The notes: generated by a model from the sequence alone, not told the origin. Counted from the stretch's first letter, positions 18,406-27,777 are shown. The stretch: 64,000 nt of DNA from UBA2040 sp041674745 (GCA_041674745.1 JBAYVD010000017.1:12170-76169); one strand, 5' to 3'. Translations and numbers: made by a program.

Positions 18406-18436
18406 AAAAAAGCGCAATCCATTTGAATTGCGCTTT
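18406..18436 (-). terminator. Rho-independent terminator
   Basis: AAAAGCGCAAT pairs with ATTGCGCTTTT, followed on the minus strand by T, directly past the gene at 18458-19312. Confidence 0.8.
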
Positions 18437-18457
18437 TCTCTTTTTCAATTAGCTAGT

Positions 18458-19312
18458 TTATTTTTTTCCAATGTTCAAACTCAAGGTTAGTCCGTGATGC
18501 GGCGCAGAAAAAACATCATTTCTTTGAAAATTATAGGTGTAATTGATTGAAAATTTATCTCGAATGGTATAGCCAGCTGTCAGGTATGGACTGAAGGCAT
18601 TGTATCCGTAATAACTTTTTGCCAATCCTCCGCCTAAGGCGTATTTCGATTTGTACTTGACTGTTCCACCTATATTTGTTCCGATGTGACTAATCAGCAC
18701 TTGAGGGGTAAATTGCAAACCAACCGCTTTTCCAAAAGTATAGGCAGCCGAAATATTCAGTAAAATTTGATTCATATAGGATTCTTTTTTGTCAATTGAC
18801 AACTGATAACCCCCGCTCAATCCAACCACCCATCTGTCTCCTTTCAGCGCAACGCCAGTTTCTAGTTGTAGTCCTCTGCCATAACTAACAAAACCATTGT
18901 TTCCAAAATGAGCGCCATTCAAAACAATTTGATGAGACGCTAAACCTGCGCCAAAACCTACGGACAACTGCAGTTGCTCACTAATCGAAAACTGTTTGTT
19001 CAAACTTAGTTTCGTTAAGTTCCGATTGCTGTAATAGTAATTCTCGAATGAAAAATTGTTGCTGGTAGAAACGATACCAAAACCAATTTTATGTTTTGCA
19101 TTATAAGCGGAATAATTGCCCATGACATGCGTCGATCTCGAATTGAACATAAAAGCTCCTGTCGCGAATAAATTTGCATTTACTTTATACTCCAAACCAG
19201 CCATCGCGGGGTTCAGTTGTTTGGCCACATCAAATGCTTGAGCAATTTGACTGAACGACGAAAAAGAGACAAAAAATGTACTCACTAAAATGGAGGTTGG
19301 TTTTAAAATCAT
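18458..19312 (-). CDS. PorP/SprF-like outer-membrane protein
   Basis: 284 residues from the ATG at 19310-19312, which begins a signal peptide (MILKPTSILVSTFFVSFSSFSQ); a longer in-frame start at 19348 would bury it. QLNPAMAGL near the N-terminus, followed by alternating amphipathic strands and a strand-like C-terminus (GLTLSLNIGKK), fits the PorP/SprF family, whose members help dock type B T9SS substrates at the outer membrane. No type B substrate is next to it here. The family call is by overall pattern, not by a catalytic motif. Confidence 0.7.
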   Translation of the reverse strand: MILKPTSILVSTFFVSFSSFSQIAQAFDVAKQLNPAMAGLEYKVNANLFATGAFMFNSRSTHVMGNYSAYNAKHKIGFGIVSTSNNFSFENYYYSNRNLTKLSLNKQFSISEQLQLSVGFGAGLASHQIVLNGAHFGNNGFVSYGRGLQLETGVALKGDRWVVGLSGGYQLSIDKKESYMNQILLNISAAYTFGKAVGLQFTPQVLISHIGTNIGGTVKYKSKYALGGGLAKSYYGYNAFSPYLTAGYTIRDKFSINYTYNFQRNDVFSAPHHGLTLSLNIGKK

Positions 19313-19357
19313 ATCACATATTTCGCATAAGACTTCGGAACGAGACAATTGTTACAA

Positions 19358-19391
19358 CAAAAAAAGTGCAACCCTTTCGAATTACACTTTC
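19358..19391 (-). terminator. Rho-independent terminator of the sigma/anti-sigma pair
   Basis: AAGTGTAA pairs with TTGCACTT (one G-U pair), followed on the minus strand by a run of seven T, past the anti-sigma gene. Confidence 0.65.
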
Positions 19392-19411
19392 TTAACAAAT
19401 TTCATTTCTAA

Positions 19412-20254
19412 TTATGCACCCACATTGCCAATCACATACAATTGTTCTAAATCGGGTGTCGGACTTCCGCCTTTTTTCTCTAAAGTTATAGCGAAGGCTT
19501 GGACATCTTTCACGTTGGTTTGTCTTGAAATTGCTTTCGTATTTTCATCCATCTCCAAAACACCCAAATCAACAGGTTTTCCATCTACAATGGCCCACAA
19601 CTGGTATTGTTTTTCCGTTGGCGTTTTGGGAAGATTCATTCCGGCCAACATCATTTTATTTTCGCTTGGATTCCAATACACTTTCACTTTCGCATCAGGG
19701 CTAACCGGCGTTCCTGCTAACGCAATCGCAATTGTATTGTCATTGGTTAAAAATTCTCTTTCTTCGCTATAAACTCCTAATTCAGATTGAAGATCGGCAA
19801 GTAATGTTTCTTTTTCATTCAATGCTTTTTCTTTCGCACTCAATGTCTGCTGAACCTTATTAAATTGATTCGTTCGCGTAAGAAACAAACCCGTTACCCC
19901 AACAAATAATATAACTGAAGCGGCAGCCAACCATTTCAAACCGTTCGATTTAGTAGGTATTTCTGCCCTTGGCAATGAAATTACTTTCGCCGTTTCTTGT
20001 GCTGATTCGCCCATTTTTTCAGATAGAGCTTCTGTATGAATGGCTGCCAAGACTCGATTCTTCAATTCTGCTGGCGGTTCTTTTTCCCATCCTTCGCTTA
20101 ATTGCTCTAGACTTTGTTGCACCTGAAAAAGGTGTTCTTGCAACTCAGGATAAATATGGGACATGCATTCCACCTCCCGACGCTCCTGGTCGCTGACAAC
20201 ACCGAGCACATAGCTCTCGATTATTCCTGACGATATGTATTCCTTTATATCCAA
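19412..20254 (-). CDS. Anti-sigma factor, RskA (anti-sigma-K) family
   Basis: About 280 residues. There is no ATG at the N-terminus: a GTG at 20278 and a TTG at 20254 are possible. I chose TTG because family members typically begin (M)DIKEYIxSGxIE, and this shortens the overlap with the sigma gene to 10 bp. Domains are an N-terminal sigma-binding region (about 1-75), a single membrane helix near the middle (WLAAASVILFVGVTGLFL), and the periplasmic RskA C-terminal domain (MLAGMNLPKTPTEKQYQLW, VDLGVLEM, AFAITLEKKGGSPTP). It holds the partner sigma factor inactive until a signal acts on the periplasmic side. Confidence 0.85.
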   Translation of the reverse strand: MDIKEYISSGIIESYVLGVVSDQERREVECMSHIYPELQEHLFQVQQSLEQLSEGWEKEPPAELKNRVLAAIHTEALSEKMGESAQETAKVISLPRAEIPTKSNGLKWLAAASVILFVGVTGLFLTRTNQFNKVQQTLSAKEKALNEKETLLADLQSELGVYSEEREFLTNDNTIAIALAGTPVSPDAKVKVYWNPSENKMMLAGMNLPKTPTEKQYQLWAIVDGKPVDLGVLEMDENTKAISRQTNVKDVQAFAITLEKKGGSPTPDLEQLYVIGNVGA

Positions 20255-20802
20255 ATCAATAAAAATAAAATGAACCACTTTTTCAACTCTTGCACAGCCG
20301 CACGAATTCTCGTTTTTACTGTTCCAAGCGGAATTCCCAGCTCATCTGAAACTTCTTGTTGGGTGAATCCTTTGAAATATATATACTCGATTAGTATTCG
20401 CTGATCCTCGTTTAAATTGTCAACCAAGGCCGCAATGCCAATCGTATCTATATTTTGGGCTGCAACATCTGACACATGTACGCTATTTTCCAGGTCTTGG
20501 ATTGATGCGGGATTTTCCTTTTTGGTTTTGCGCAAAAAATCAATGGCTGTATTTCGGGTTATGTTCAGCATCCAAGTGAAAAATGTTCCTTTTGTCGAAT
20601 CATAGGATTCTACTTTTTTCCAGATTTTCACAAAACTATCCTGCACAACATCTTGCGCTACCTCATCTGAACGAACGATTTTTGACGCCACACCATACAT
20701 GGCAGAAGCAAAACGGTCATACACTTCACCCATGGCGGCTTCCTCTCTTTTCTTGAGACGATCAACCAAAGCAAGTATTTCTATTTGACTATTTTCTTTC
20801 AA
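20245..20802 (-). CDS. ECF RNA polymerase sigma factor (SigK-like)
   Basis: 185 residues from a TTG at 20802. Frames reaching 20913 pass through the terminator of the upstream gene and are rejected. Region 2 shows DVVQDSFVKIW and TFFTWMLNITRN; region 4 shows LNEDQRILIEYIYFKGFTQQEVS, with the DNA-reading helix IPLGTVKTRI. It directs transcription of an extracytoplasmic-signal regulon and is held by the overlapping RskA-like gene. The nearby fasciclin gene is the obvious candidate target. Confidence 0.9.
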   Translation of the reverse strand: MKENSQIEILALVDRLKKREEAAMGEVYDRFASAMYGVASKIVRSDEVAQDVVQDSFVKIWKKVESYDSTKGTFFTWMLNITRNTAIDFLRKTKKENPASIQDLENSVHVSDVAAQNIDTIGIAALVDNLNEDQRILIEYIYFKGFTQQEVSDELGIPLGTVKTRIRAAVQELKKWFILFLLIWI

Positions 20803-20862
20803 CAATACGAAAATACGAATTAGAAATTTTAAAACACACTTTATTACCTCTTGTGACCAACA

Positions 20863-20888
20863 AAAAAGGAGGTCCAATGACCTCCTTT
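20863..20888 (-). terminator. Rho-independent terminator
   Basis: AAAGGAGGTC pairs with GACCTCCTTT around four bases, followed by T on the minus strand. It separates the PorP/SprF gene from the sigma/anti-sigma pair and shows that the sigma gene has its own start further down. Confidence 0.85.
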
Positions 20889-20891
20889 CAA

Positions 20892-22343
20892 TTATTCCAG
20901 TTTCTGCACCCAAACGGTTGGGTATTTACCGGCTAGTTTCATTCGCTCTGCCATAGCCGCATCATGACTGAGGTCGTAGTAAACAAATACTTCTCGAACC
21001 TGAAGACTTGAGTTGTAAAGAATGGCTGTTTTGCCATCGCCTTCTGCTAAGCTTTTCTCTTTCCATTTGATGGCATTGTCTTTCACACCAAACGCGCCGA
21101 TCACGACGTAGAAGCCTTTTGGTGGCACATTGCCATCTTCGTCTACGAAATCTTCCGCTCTGCCTTTTCTGTACGTTTGCCGAACGGATTCTGCCGTTGG
21201 TTCAGTACCATCGTACGTGCCTCCATTTGGATTCATCCCTTTCAAGCGAACCAATTCTTCTTTGTTCTTTTCTAATTCTTGTTTATTTTTCTCCAGATCG
21301 GCTTTTGCTTTTTTCAAATCGGCGCTCACTTTCTCTTGTTGCAATTTCAAACTATCTATTTCTTCTTGTTGTTGTTGAGACTCATCTTTCAATTCTTGAT
21401 CTGCCAACTCCATTTTTTGGTTCCATTCTTTTTGCTCTCTCCATTTGTCACCAAAATTGTAGGTAAGCAAAAACTCTGAAGTACGTTTTGAATAACTATT
21501 CACGATTCCAGTTGTAAAGTCATGCGCATAACCGGCTGTCATACTTTTGTATCGAACACCGGCACTAAAAGCCACGGCATAAGTACTGTGGTAGGTCACG
21601 CCAACCCATCCAATTTTACCAATGTCTAAAACTAAGTTGGCATCCCATTGAATCGGCGCTCCTTTCACACTTCTTACCACCACCATTGGATACACTTTCA
21701 TGTCCTTTGATTCGTTGATCATGAAATCATATTTAACGGAACCTCTGAAATGTTGAACGTTGTTGATATTTAAAGTTTGTCCTGAATTCGTTGTTACCGT
21801 TGGGTTGTTACCGATCATTTGAGGCACGGCAAAACCAGCCTGCAAACCTTTCCAGAAAAACGCTACCCCAAAGTCAGCGTTGAAAGCTGTACGATTCGCT
21901 CTTGGCCCGAAAAGAATCGGATCCATCTCGTTGACTACTTTCGCTTTGTCAAAATCGATTGTTTGGTTTTGAACCCCAACAGCCACCCCAAAATTCAACA
22001 TAGAATTGCTTCCCGTTTTCATTTTGTACGCGTAGTTCACCATCGCACTTGTGTTAGACAATATATCCGTTTGGTCTTTAAAGGCAATGATTCCTAAGCC
22101 CATTTTTCCTTGCGCCGTTTGTCCATCAACTGACAAATAACTTGTTTGAGGACCTCCTTGCACACCTGTCAACATACTTCTATGTGAAACGGCCGCTTTA
22201 GCAAATTCTGACTCACCGGTGAATGCTGGATTCAGGGTAATCATATTTTGATAATATTGTGTGCTCAAATACAATTGTTGCCCAAATGCATTTTGCACAA
22301 AACCAATGATACCAAGAACTGAAATGATATAGATTGCTTTCAT
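20892..22343 (-). CDS. PorP/SprF-family T9SS protein with coiled coil and SPOR-like C-terminus
   Basis: 483 residues from the ATG at 22341-22343, which begins the signal peptide MKAIYIISVLGIIGFVQNAFG. Residues about 20-310 form the PorP/SprF barrel (QYYQNMITLNPAFTG, GLGIIAFKDQT, TAGYAHDFTTG). Next comes an unusually long charged coiled coil (about 315-375) and a C-terminal module (about 405-483, GFYVVIGAFGVKDNA ... PTVWVQKLE) that looks like a SPOR peptidoglycan-binding domain. It lies 10 bp after the giant type B adhesin, the SprB-SprF arrangement, so it probably helps display that adhesin on the surface. Confidence 0.9.
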   Translation of the reverse strand: MKAIYIISVLGIIGFVQNAFGQQLYLSTQYYQNMITLNPAFTGESEFAKAAVSHRSMLTGVQGGPQTSYLSVDGQTAQGKMGLGIIAFKDQTDILSNTSAMVNYAYKMKTGSNSMLNFGVAVGVQNQTIDFDKAKVVNEMDPILFGPRANRTAFNADFGVAFFWKGLQAGFAVPQMIGNNPTVTTNSGQTLNINNVQHFRGSVKYDFMINESKDMKVYPMVVVRSVKGAPIQWDANLVLDIGKIGWVGVTYHSTYAVAFSAGVRYKSMTAGYAHDFTTGIVNSYSKRTSEFLLTYNFGDKWREQKEWNQKMELADQELKDESQQQQEEIDSLKLQQEKVSADLKKAKADLEKNKQELEKNKEELVRLKGMNPNGGTYDGTEPTAESVRQTYRKGRAEDFVDEDGNVPPKGFYVVIGAFGVKDNAIKWKEKSLAEGDGKTAILYNSSLQVREVFVYYDLSHDAAMAERMKLAGKYPTVWVQKLE

Positions 22344-22353
22344 ATTTTCTTTC

Positions 22354-25300
22354 TTATTTCTCATTTCTAAGAATGGTTACTGCTCCTTTTAATACTTGAT
22401 CGGTTGATGTAAATTGTACGAGATAGTAATACGTTGCATCGGGTAATTTTTTTCCGTTGAACGTTCCATCCCACGTGTTGTCGTAATTTGCATTTTCATA
22501 CACCACTTGTCCTTCACGATTGATAACATTGACAGATGTATTTGGGAACAAACTCAAATTAGGAATTTCCCATGTATCATTGAACCCGTCTCCATTCGGA
22601 GAGAACAAATTCGGGATAAACAATTCAATATCCGTATTCACCGTAATGGTTACCGGTAAGGTTCCTATACAGCCATAATTATCAACTGCCGAAACAGTGT
22701 AAGTCGTCGTTACAGATGGTGTAGCAACCGGGTTGAAGATGATCGCATTTGAAATGGTTTCTGCTGGAGCCCAAACATAACTTTGAATGTTGTCACCAAC
22801 AGCAAACAAATCAACATTTTGTCCGAGATTGATTGTGGTATCCGGTCCTGCAATAAAATTGCTGATGCCTCCTGAAACCGTAATGTACCCGACAGCTAAT
22901 GACGTTCCACAAGGCCCGCTAAACTGCATGGTGTAATAGTACGAACCAGAATCCGTTGGGGTACCCGTTATCGCTAACAAATTTGGGGTACCAGGAATGT
23001 AAGTCGCTGTTACGCCTGGTGGAAGATCCATCACAGTAATCGGTCCGCCAACTTCGTACACAATAGAATCTAAAGATGTGTTGATACAAATTAATTGGTC
23101 ATTTGAATATGGCGCAGACACTAGTGATATCATGGATGTTTGAACATCTATACTTCCTATTATTGTGTCATTCGGACAAAAACCGCCAGACACAACAATA
23201 TTGTAAAAATAAGTCCCTGTTGAACCCGGAGTACCGGTAATAGTCAATGTGTCGCCCGTCATAACCGCTGTGATACCCAAAGGCAAATTCGTTACAACTG
23301 CCGTATCGGCTCCTAGGGACAAAACATATTGGATTGTATCAATGGTCGTTGCACCATTACACAAGACTTGATTATCTGTTCCTACTGGTGAAATTAATTG
23401 AACCCCCGACGAATCATCAATGGTTATCATTCCGTAAGCTGTATCTGCAACACAGGCTCCACCAATAGTAACGATGGAATAATTGTACACACCTGGCGAA
23501 GTCGCCGAACCAGAAATAACTGCTGAATCAGATAGTATTGTCACATTCAAACCTGCCGGCAAGTTAATGGCAAACGCACTTACTGCACTTCCGCTCAATA
23601 TATAAACAATGCTGTCTATTTCTGAGTTGAGACAAAGATGCTGGGTGTCAGACAACGGAGCCGATAACATAGTAATAACCGGGAAGGTATCAATGACAAT
23701 TTCACCGAATGCTGTTGCTGGTCCACAAGCTGAACCCGTGGTTGAAACAGAAAAAGGGAAAGTACCTATGTCCGTAGATGAACCTGAAATCGTCAGCACG
23801 CCAAAATTGTAAACACCATTGATTCCCGTGGGCAAACCGGTAACAAAACCACCTGTCGCACTTCCCCCTATCGTATATTCAATGTCAATAATACTTGACC
23901 CTGTACACACCGTTTGATAACCGGTACCTGGTGCAGAAGTTAAATTAATTGTTGGGCCTGCTTCTACTGTAATGGTTCCACTTGCGGTAGCGGAACCACA
24001 AAAACCACCTGTCGTTGTAATAGTATAAGCTACCGTCCCTATCACAGACGATGAACCAGAGATAGTGAAAAATCCTGGGGTATATACTCCGAATATTCCT
24101 GCTGGCAAAGTATCAACTGTTGCTCCGGTAATTGATACCCCAAGCGAATAAACAATATCCAAAATCATATTTCCTTGACAAGCTATTTGATTGTCAGTTC
24201 CTGGTCCTGAAATCAATTGAATATCTGGCTCAACATAGATGGTTCCATTCAACGTTGCTGGCGGACAAACACCCCCTGATGCAGTAACCGTGAAAGGATA
24301 AGTTCCCGTTATAATTGGCGAACCAGTTATCGTAACTACACCTGCTGAAAAAGTATAGTTTACACCTGCTGGCAAACCTGAAACAGATCCTGTGGTTGCG
24401 GTCCCGCCTATTGTAAATACCGTTGTGTCTATTGCTGTATTAACACACACAATTTGTGAACTACTTCCGGCTGTTAGTGTAATCGCTGGAGATGTCTCAA
24501 CCGTAATGATTCCATTAACCGTTGTTGGAAGACAAGGATTCAAAGCAGATACAAAGCTATAATTGAAAACACCCGATGTAACCGGTAATCCAGTAATTGA
24601 AACGGTTCCTCCTGTAGAATTGGTTATAAACGTACCAATTACACCTGTGGGTAAACCCGAGAATGTTGCGCCCGAAGCGCCTGGCAAATCATAGGTAATA
24701 TCCACCAATGAGTCTCCTAAACAAATTATTTGAGCATCCGTTCCCGCACTAGAAGATAAGGTGGGGAAAATGGCGGTTGTTACCTCAATAACGCCCGTAA
24801 TGGATACTGGCGGACAAACTCCTCCAGAAGTTGTTACGGTATAAGTATATGACCCAGCAGTCGTTGGTGTTCCTGATATTGTAACGATTCCTGCTGAAAA
24901 CGTAAAGCTTACACCTGCAGGTAGTCCTGAAACTGTTGCCGAAGTTGCCGACCCACCAATCGTGTATTCTATCGGCGTTATGGCATTGTTATCACAAACC
25001 GTCTGAGAGTTGCTACCCGATGTTAAATTAATCGTTGGTGTTAATTCAACTGTAATCGTGCCATTTACGGTTATTGGCAAACAAGATGTTAACGTTGTGG
25101 TGAAGCTATAGTTGTATATTCCTGATGCCGTCGGAGTTCCTGCAATTGTAACCACAGAACCCGTAGCATTTGCAACTACAGAGCCTACTACCCCAGCTGG
25201 CAAACCAGAAAAAGTTGCCCCTGAAGCTTCCGTAACATCATAGGTTATGTTCACAATGGTTCCACCCAAACAAATCGTTTGATTATCCGTTCCAACACTT

Positions 25301-26184
25301 GATGTAAGCACAGCGGTTGCTGGAGGCGAAACATCCAAGACTCCGCTGAGTGATGCCGGAGGACAGGCTCCACCTAACGTGCTAACCGTAAACGGAAAAG
25401 ACCCAGACACGGTTGGTGTTCCTGATATAGTTAAAACACCGCCTACAAAGGAAAAACTAACACCTGCCGGAAGACCCGTAGCCGTCGCGGAGGTGGCAGA
25501 TCCACCAATCGTATATTGAATAGGAGCGATCGCGGTATTAATACAAACAATCTGTGAAGCTTGTCCTGAAGTTAAACTAATTGTCGGAGGTGCATCTACA
25601 GTAATGGTCCCATTCACTGTAATGGGTGCACACGAATTTACAGAGTTCGTCGTAAAACTATAATTGTATACTCCCACTGCCGATGGTGTTCCCGCAATTG
25701 TAATGACCGCGCCATCTGCGTTTGGAACATGGGAGCCACTTACACCAATTGGTAAACCAGTAAAAGTAGCATTTGACGCTCCAGCCAAGGTATAGGTAAT
25801 ATCTACAAGCGGACTACCCACGCACAATGCCTGATTGTCAGTTCCCAAACCTGATGTTAAAGTAGCTGTTGCCGCAGGAAGTACCGTTATATAACCCAGT
25901 TTTACTTCCGTATCACTGGAGAGGGGTCCTGAAGATGCGGTTAAAATAACGGTAAATACGCCTGCAGTTGGATACGTAATTAACGGATCTACCGTAGTCG
26001 AATTTTGGTTAGAGCCACCATCCAAAAAAGTCCAATTGTAGCTTCCTGCTCCTGTAGACAAATTCTCAAACTGCACGGATCCACCAACACAAATGGTCGT
26101 TGTAGATGCCGAAAAGTCTGCAACTTGTGAAATTGCCGGAAAAGCCGAGATTATGAAAATGAAAAGTAGTTTTATTGATCTCAT
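22354..26184 (-). CDS. Giant T9SS type B adhesin-like protein with PKD domain and 11 Ig-like repeats
   Basis: 1276 residues. Signal peptide (1-19), a PKD-like domain (about 22-100, TICVGGSVQFENLST), then about 11 Ig-like repeats of roughly 90 residues (about 104-1110). Each has an N-terminal Cys (CVG or CIN) and a PAGV/ISGTP core. The first six alternate two subtypes (GTDNQxxCxG...VDITY and SQxVCxN...YTIGGSA), showing duplication of two-repeat units. The C-terminus (about 1187-1276) is the gliding-motility/type B sorting domain: IPNLFSPNGDGFND, WDGTFNGKKLP, KGAVTILRNEK. It is exported through T9SS and anchored with the downstream PorP/SprF protein. The ligand is unknown. Confidence 0.92.
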   Translation of the reverse strand: MRSIKLLFIFIISAFPAISQVADFSASTTTICVGGSVQFENLSTGAGSYNWTFLDGGSNQNSTTVDPLITYPTAGVFTVILTASSGPLSSDTEVKLGYITVLPAATATLTSGLGTDNQALCVGSPLVDITYTLAGASNATFTGLPIGVSGSHVPNADGAVITIAGTPSAVGVYNYSFTTNSVNSCAPITVNGTITVDAPPTISLTSGQASQIVCINTAIAPIQYTIGGSATSATATGLPAGVSFSFVGGVLTISGTPTVSGSFPFTVSTLGGACPPASLSGVLDVSPPATAVLTSSVGTDNQTICLGGTIVNITYDVTEASGATFSGLPAGVVGSVVANATGSVVTIAGTPTASGIYNYSFTTTLTSCLPITVNGTITVELTPTINLTSGSNSQTVCDNNAITPIEYTIGGSATSATVSGLPAGVSFTFSAGIVTISGTPTTAGSYTYTVTTSGGVCPPVSITGVIEVTTAIFPTLSSSAGTDAQIICLGDSLVDITYDLPGASGATFSGLPTGVIGTFITNSTGGTVSITGLPVTSGVFNYSFVSALNPCLPTTVNGIITVETSPAITLTAGSSSQIVCVNTAIDTTVFTIGGTATTGSVSGLPAGVNYTFSAGVVTITGSPIITGTYPFTVTASGGVCPPATLNGTIYVEPDIQLISGPGTDNQIACQGNMILDIVYSLGVSITGATVDTLPAGIFGVYTPGFFTISGSSSVIGTVAYTITTTGGFCGSATASGTITVEAGPTINLTSAPGTGYQTVCTGSSIIDIEYTIGGSATGGFVTGLPTGINGVYNFGVLTISGSSTDIGTFPFSVSTTGSACGPATAFGEIVIDTFPVITMLSAPLSDTQHLCLNSEIDSIVYILSGSAVSAFAINLPAGLNVTILSDSAVISGSATSPGVYNYSIVTIGGACVADTAYGMITIDDSSGVQLISPVGTDNQVLCNGATTIDTIQYVLSLGADTAVVTNLPLGITAVMTGDTLTITGTPGSTGTYFYNIVVSGGFCPNDTIIGSIDVQTSMISLVSAPYSNDQLICINTSLDSIVYEVGGPITVMDLPPGVTATYIPGTPNLLAITGTPTDSGSYYYTMQFSGPCGTSLAVGYITVSGGISNFIAGPDTTINLGQNVDLFAVGDNIQSYVWAPAETISNAIIFNPVATPSVTTTYTVSAVDNYGCIGTLPVTITVNTDIELFIPNLFSPNGDGFNDTWEIPNLSLFPNTSVNVINREGQVVYENANYDNTWDGTFNGKKLPDATYYYLVQFTSTDQVLKGAVTILRNEK

Positions 26185-26356
26185 AAAATGTGTTTACAAA
26201 ATTTATATAGACAAAACTAAACTTTAAAAATCAAAGCTTAAAAGGATGAAACTTTTTCAATAAACCCTTTAAATCTTGTCCATCAAAGTGTAATACGTCT
26301 GATTGTTTAAAAAGGTTGCGCTTTTGTTAATAATTGTTTAATCTAGATTAATTGGG

Positions 26357-27724
26357 TCACTTCCCAATACAAAACTTAGCAAAAATATTCGCGAGCAAGT
26401 CATCTTCGGAAATTTGGCCGGTGATGGTGCCGAGGTGGTACATGGCTTGGCGCAAATCTAGGGCAACAAAATCGCCGGTGACGTTGGTTTCCAAAGCATA
26501 TTTTGCTTTTTCGAGGTCGGCTTGGGTGCGCAGCAAAGCGTCGTAGTGGCGCACGTTGGATACAATGGTTTCGTTGGCTATGTCAAAATCAGCAACCACG
26601 GTTTCCACCAAAGTTTCTTTCATGGCTTCTATGCCAAAACCAAATTTTGCACTGACAGAAACTATTGGAAATTCGCAGTTTTCAATGGTTTTTTCCGATA
26701 AATCAGCTTTATTGGCCACCAATACAATTTTTTTGTCGGGGTGCGTAGCGCGAATTTCTTTGGCCCATTCGTAAACGTCTTGCAAATTGTTTTCGATGGA
26801 ACTATCTGCCAAACAAAGCACAATACTCGCTTGCACTATTTTTGCTTTTGACCGTTCGATGCCCAACGCTTCAATTGTTTCGGCACCTTCCCGAATGCCC
26901 GCGGTATCAATCAATCGAAATTGGATGCCGTCAATGTTCAATTGTTCTTCGATCACATCTCGCGTGGTTCCAGCAATGTCGCTTACGATGGCTCTGTCTT
27001 CGCCCAACAATTGATTCAGCAACGTACTTTTGCCCGTATTGGGTGCGCCAACGATGGCAACAGGAACTCCGTTTTTGATGGCATTGCCCAATTCAAAAGA
27101 TTTGGCCAATCGCTGAATGTAGAGCAACACTTCGGACACGAGCAAATTCAGTTCTTTTCGGTCGGCAAATTCCACATCTTCTTCCGCAAAATCAAGTTCC
27201 AATTCGACTAAAGAGGCAAAATGAATTAATTTTTCGCGCAGTTCTTTCAATTCTGTTGAAAATCCTCCTTTCAATTGTTTCAATGCAATATTGTGTGCAT
27301 TTCTCGATTCCGAAGCAATCAAATCGGCAACAGCTTCCGCTTGGGAAAGATCCATTTTTCCGTTGGCAAAAGCTCGCATGGTAAATTCCCCTGGATGCGC
27401 CAATCGAGCACCAGCGTTCAATAACGTTTCAAGAATTTTCTTTTGGATAAAAGGAGAAGCATGGCAAGAAATTTCTACACTTTCTTCTCCCGTAAAACTT
27501 TTTCCGTGGTCAAAAACAGTCACCAAAACCTCATCAACGATATCACCATTTTCCGCATGGAAATTTCCGAAATGACAGGTGTGAGAAGGCTTATCACCGA
27601 TGGATTTTGAAAAACAGCGTTGCACGATGGCTTTGGCATGTGAGCCAGAGAGCCGAATCATGGCAATTGCTCCTACACCGTTTGGTGTTGCCAAGGCACA
27701 AATCGTATCGTTGGTATTGTTCAT
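26357..27724 (-). CDS. mnmE: tRNA uridine-5-carboxymethylaminomethylation GTPase MnmE (TrmE)
   Basis: 455 residues from the ATG at 27722-27724 (NDTICALATPNGVGAIAMIR, the family N-terminus). The N-terminal domain binds tetrahydrofolate; the G domain shows GAPNTGKST (G1), DIAGTTRD (G2), DTAGIRE (G3) and NKAD (G4); the C-terminus ends CIGK, the conserved Cys motif. It works with MnmG, encoded at 44.4 kb, to install the xm5U34 modification on tRNA. A CAAAGGTA element (TAnnTTTG on minus) ends 6 bp before the ATG, so the mRNA may be leaderless. Confidence 0.97.
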   Translation of the reverse strand: MNNTNDTICALATPNGVGAIAMIRLSGSHAKAIVQRCFSKSIGDKPSHTCHFGNFHAENGDIVDEVLVTVFDHGKSFTGEESVEISCHASPFIQKKILETLLNAGARLAHPGEFTMRAFANGKMDLSQAEAVADLIASESRNAHNIALKQLKGGFSTELKELREKLIHFASLVELELDFAEEDVEFADRKELNLLVSEVLLYIQRLAKSFELGNAIKNGVPVAIVGAPNTGKSTLLNQLLGEDRAIVSDIAGTTRDVIEEQLNIDGIQFRLIDTAGIREGAETIEALGIERSKAKIVQASIVLCLADSSIENNLQDVYEWAKEIRATHPDKKIVLVANKADLSEKTIENCEFPIVSVSAKFGFGIEAMKETLVETVVADFDIANETIVSNVRHYDALLRTQADLEKAKYALETNVTGDFVALDLRQAMYHLGTITGQISEDDLLANIFAKFCIGK

Positions 27725-27730
27725 TGGGTG

Positions 27731-27738
27731 CAAAGGTA
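27731..27738 (-). promoter_or_regulatory. Bacteroidota -7 promoter element of mnmE
   Basis: TACCTTTG on the minus strand, exact TAnnTTTG, 6 bp upstream of the mnmE start. Confidence 0.55.
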
Positions 27739-27744
27739 AAACAA

Positions 27745-27777
27745 GAAAAGGACGAAACCAGTGATTTCGTCCTTTTC
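27745..27777 (-). terminator. Rho-independent terminator of the porin gene
   Basis: AAAAGGACGAAA pairs with TTTCGTCCTTTT around 7 bases, with T on both sides, 20 bp past the porin stop. Confidence 0.8.

Noticed and set aside
20802..20913. Longer N-terminus for the ECF sigma factor
   Set aside because: The added codons cross a strong terminator and overlap the end of the PorP/SprF gene; the family N-terminus fits the TTG at 20802.
22344..22364. Upstream ATG for the PorP/SprF gene
   Set aside because: It would put seven polar residues before the signal peptide and overlap the adhesin stop; the ATG at 22343 begins the signal peptide directly.
22700..25900. Periodic AT/GC pattern suggesting a DNA repeat array
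   Set aside because: It is explained by Ig-like protein repeats with low nucleotide identity.
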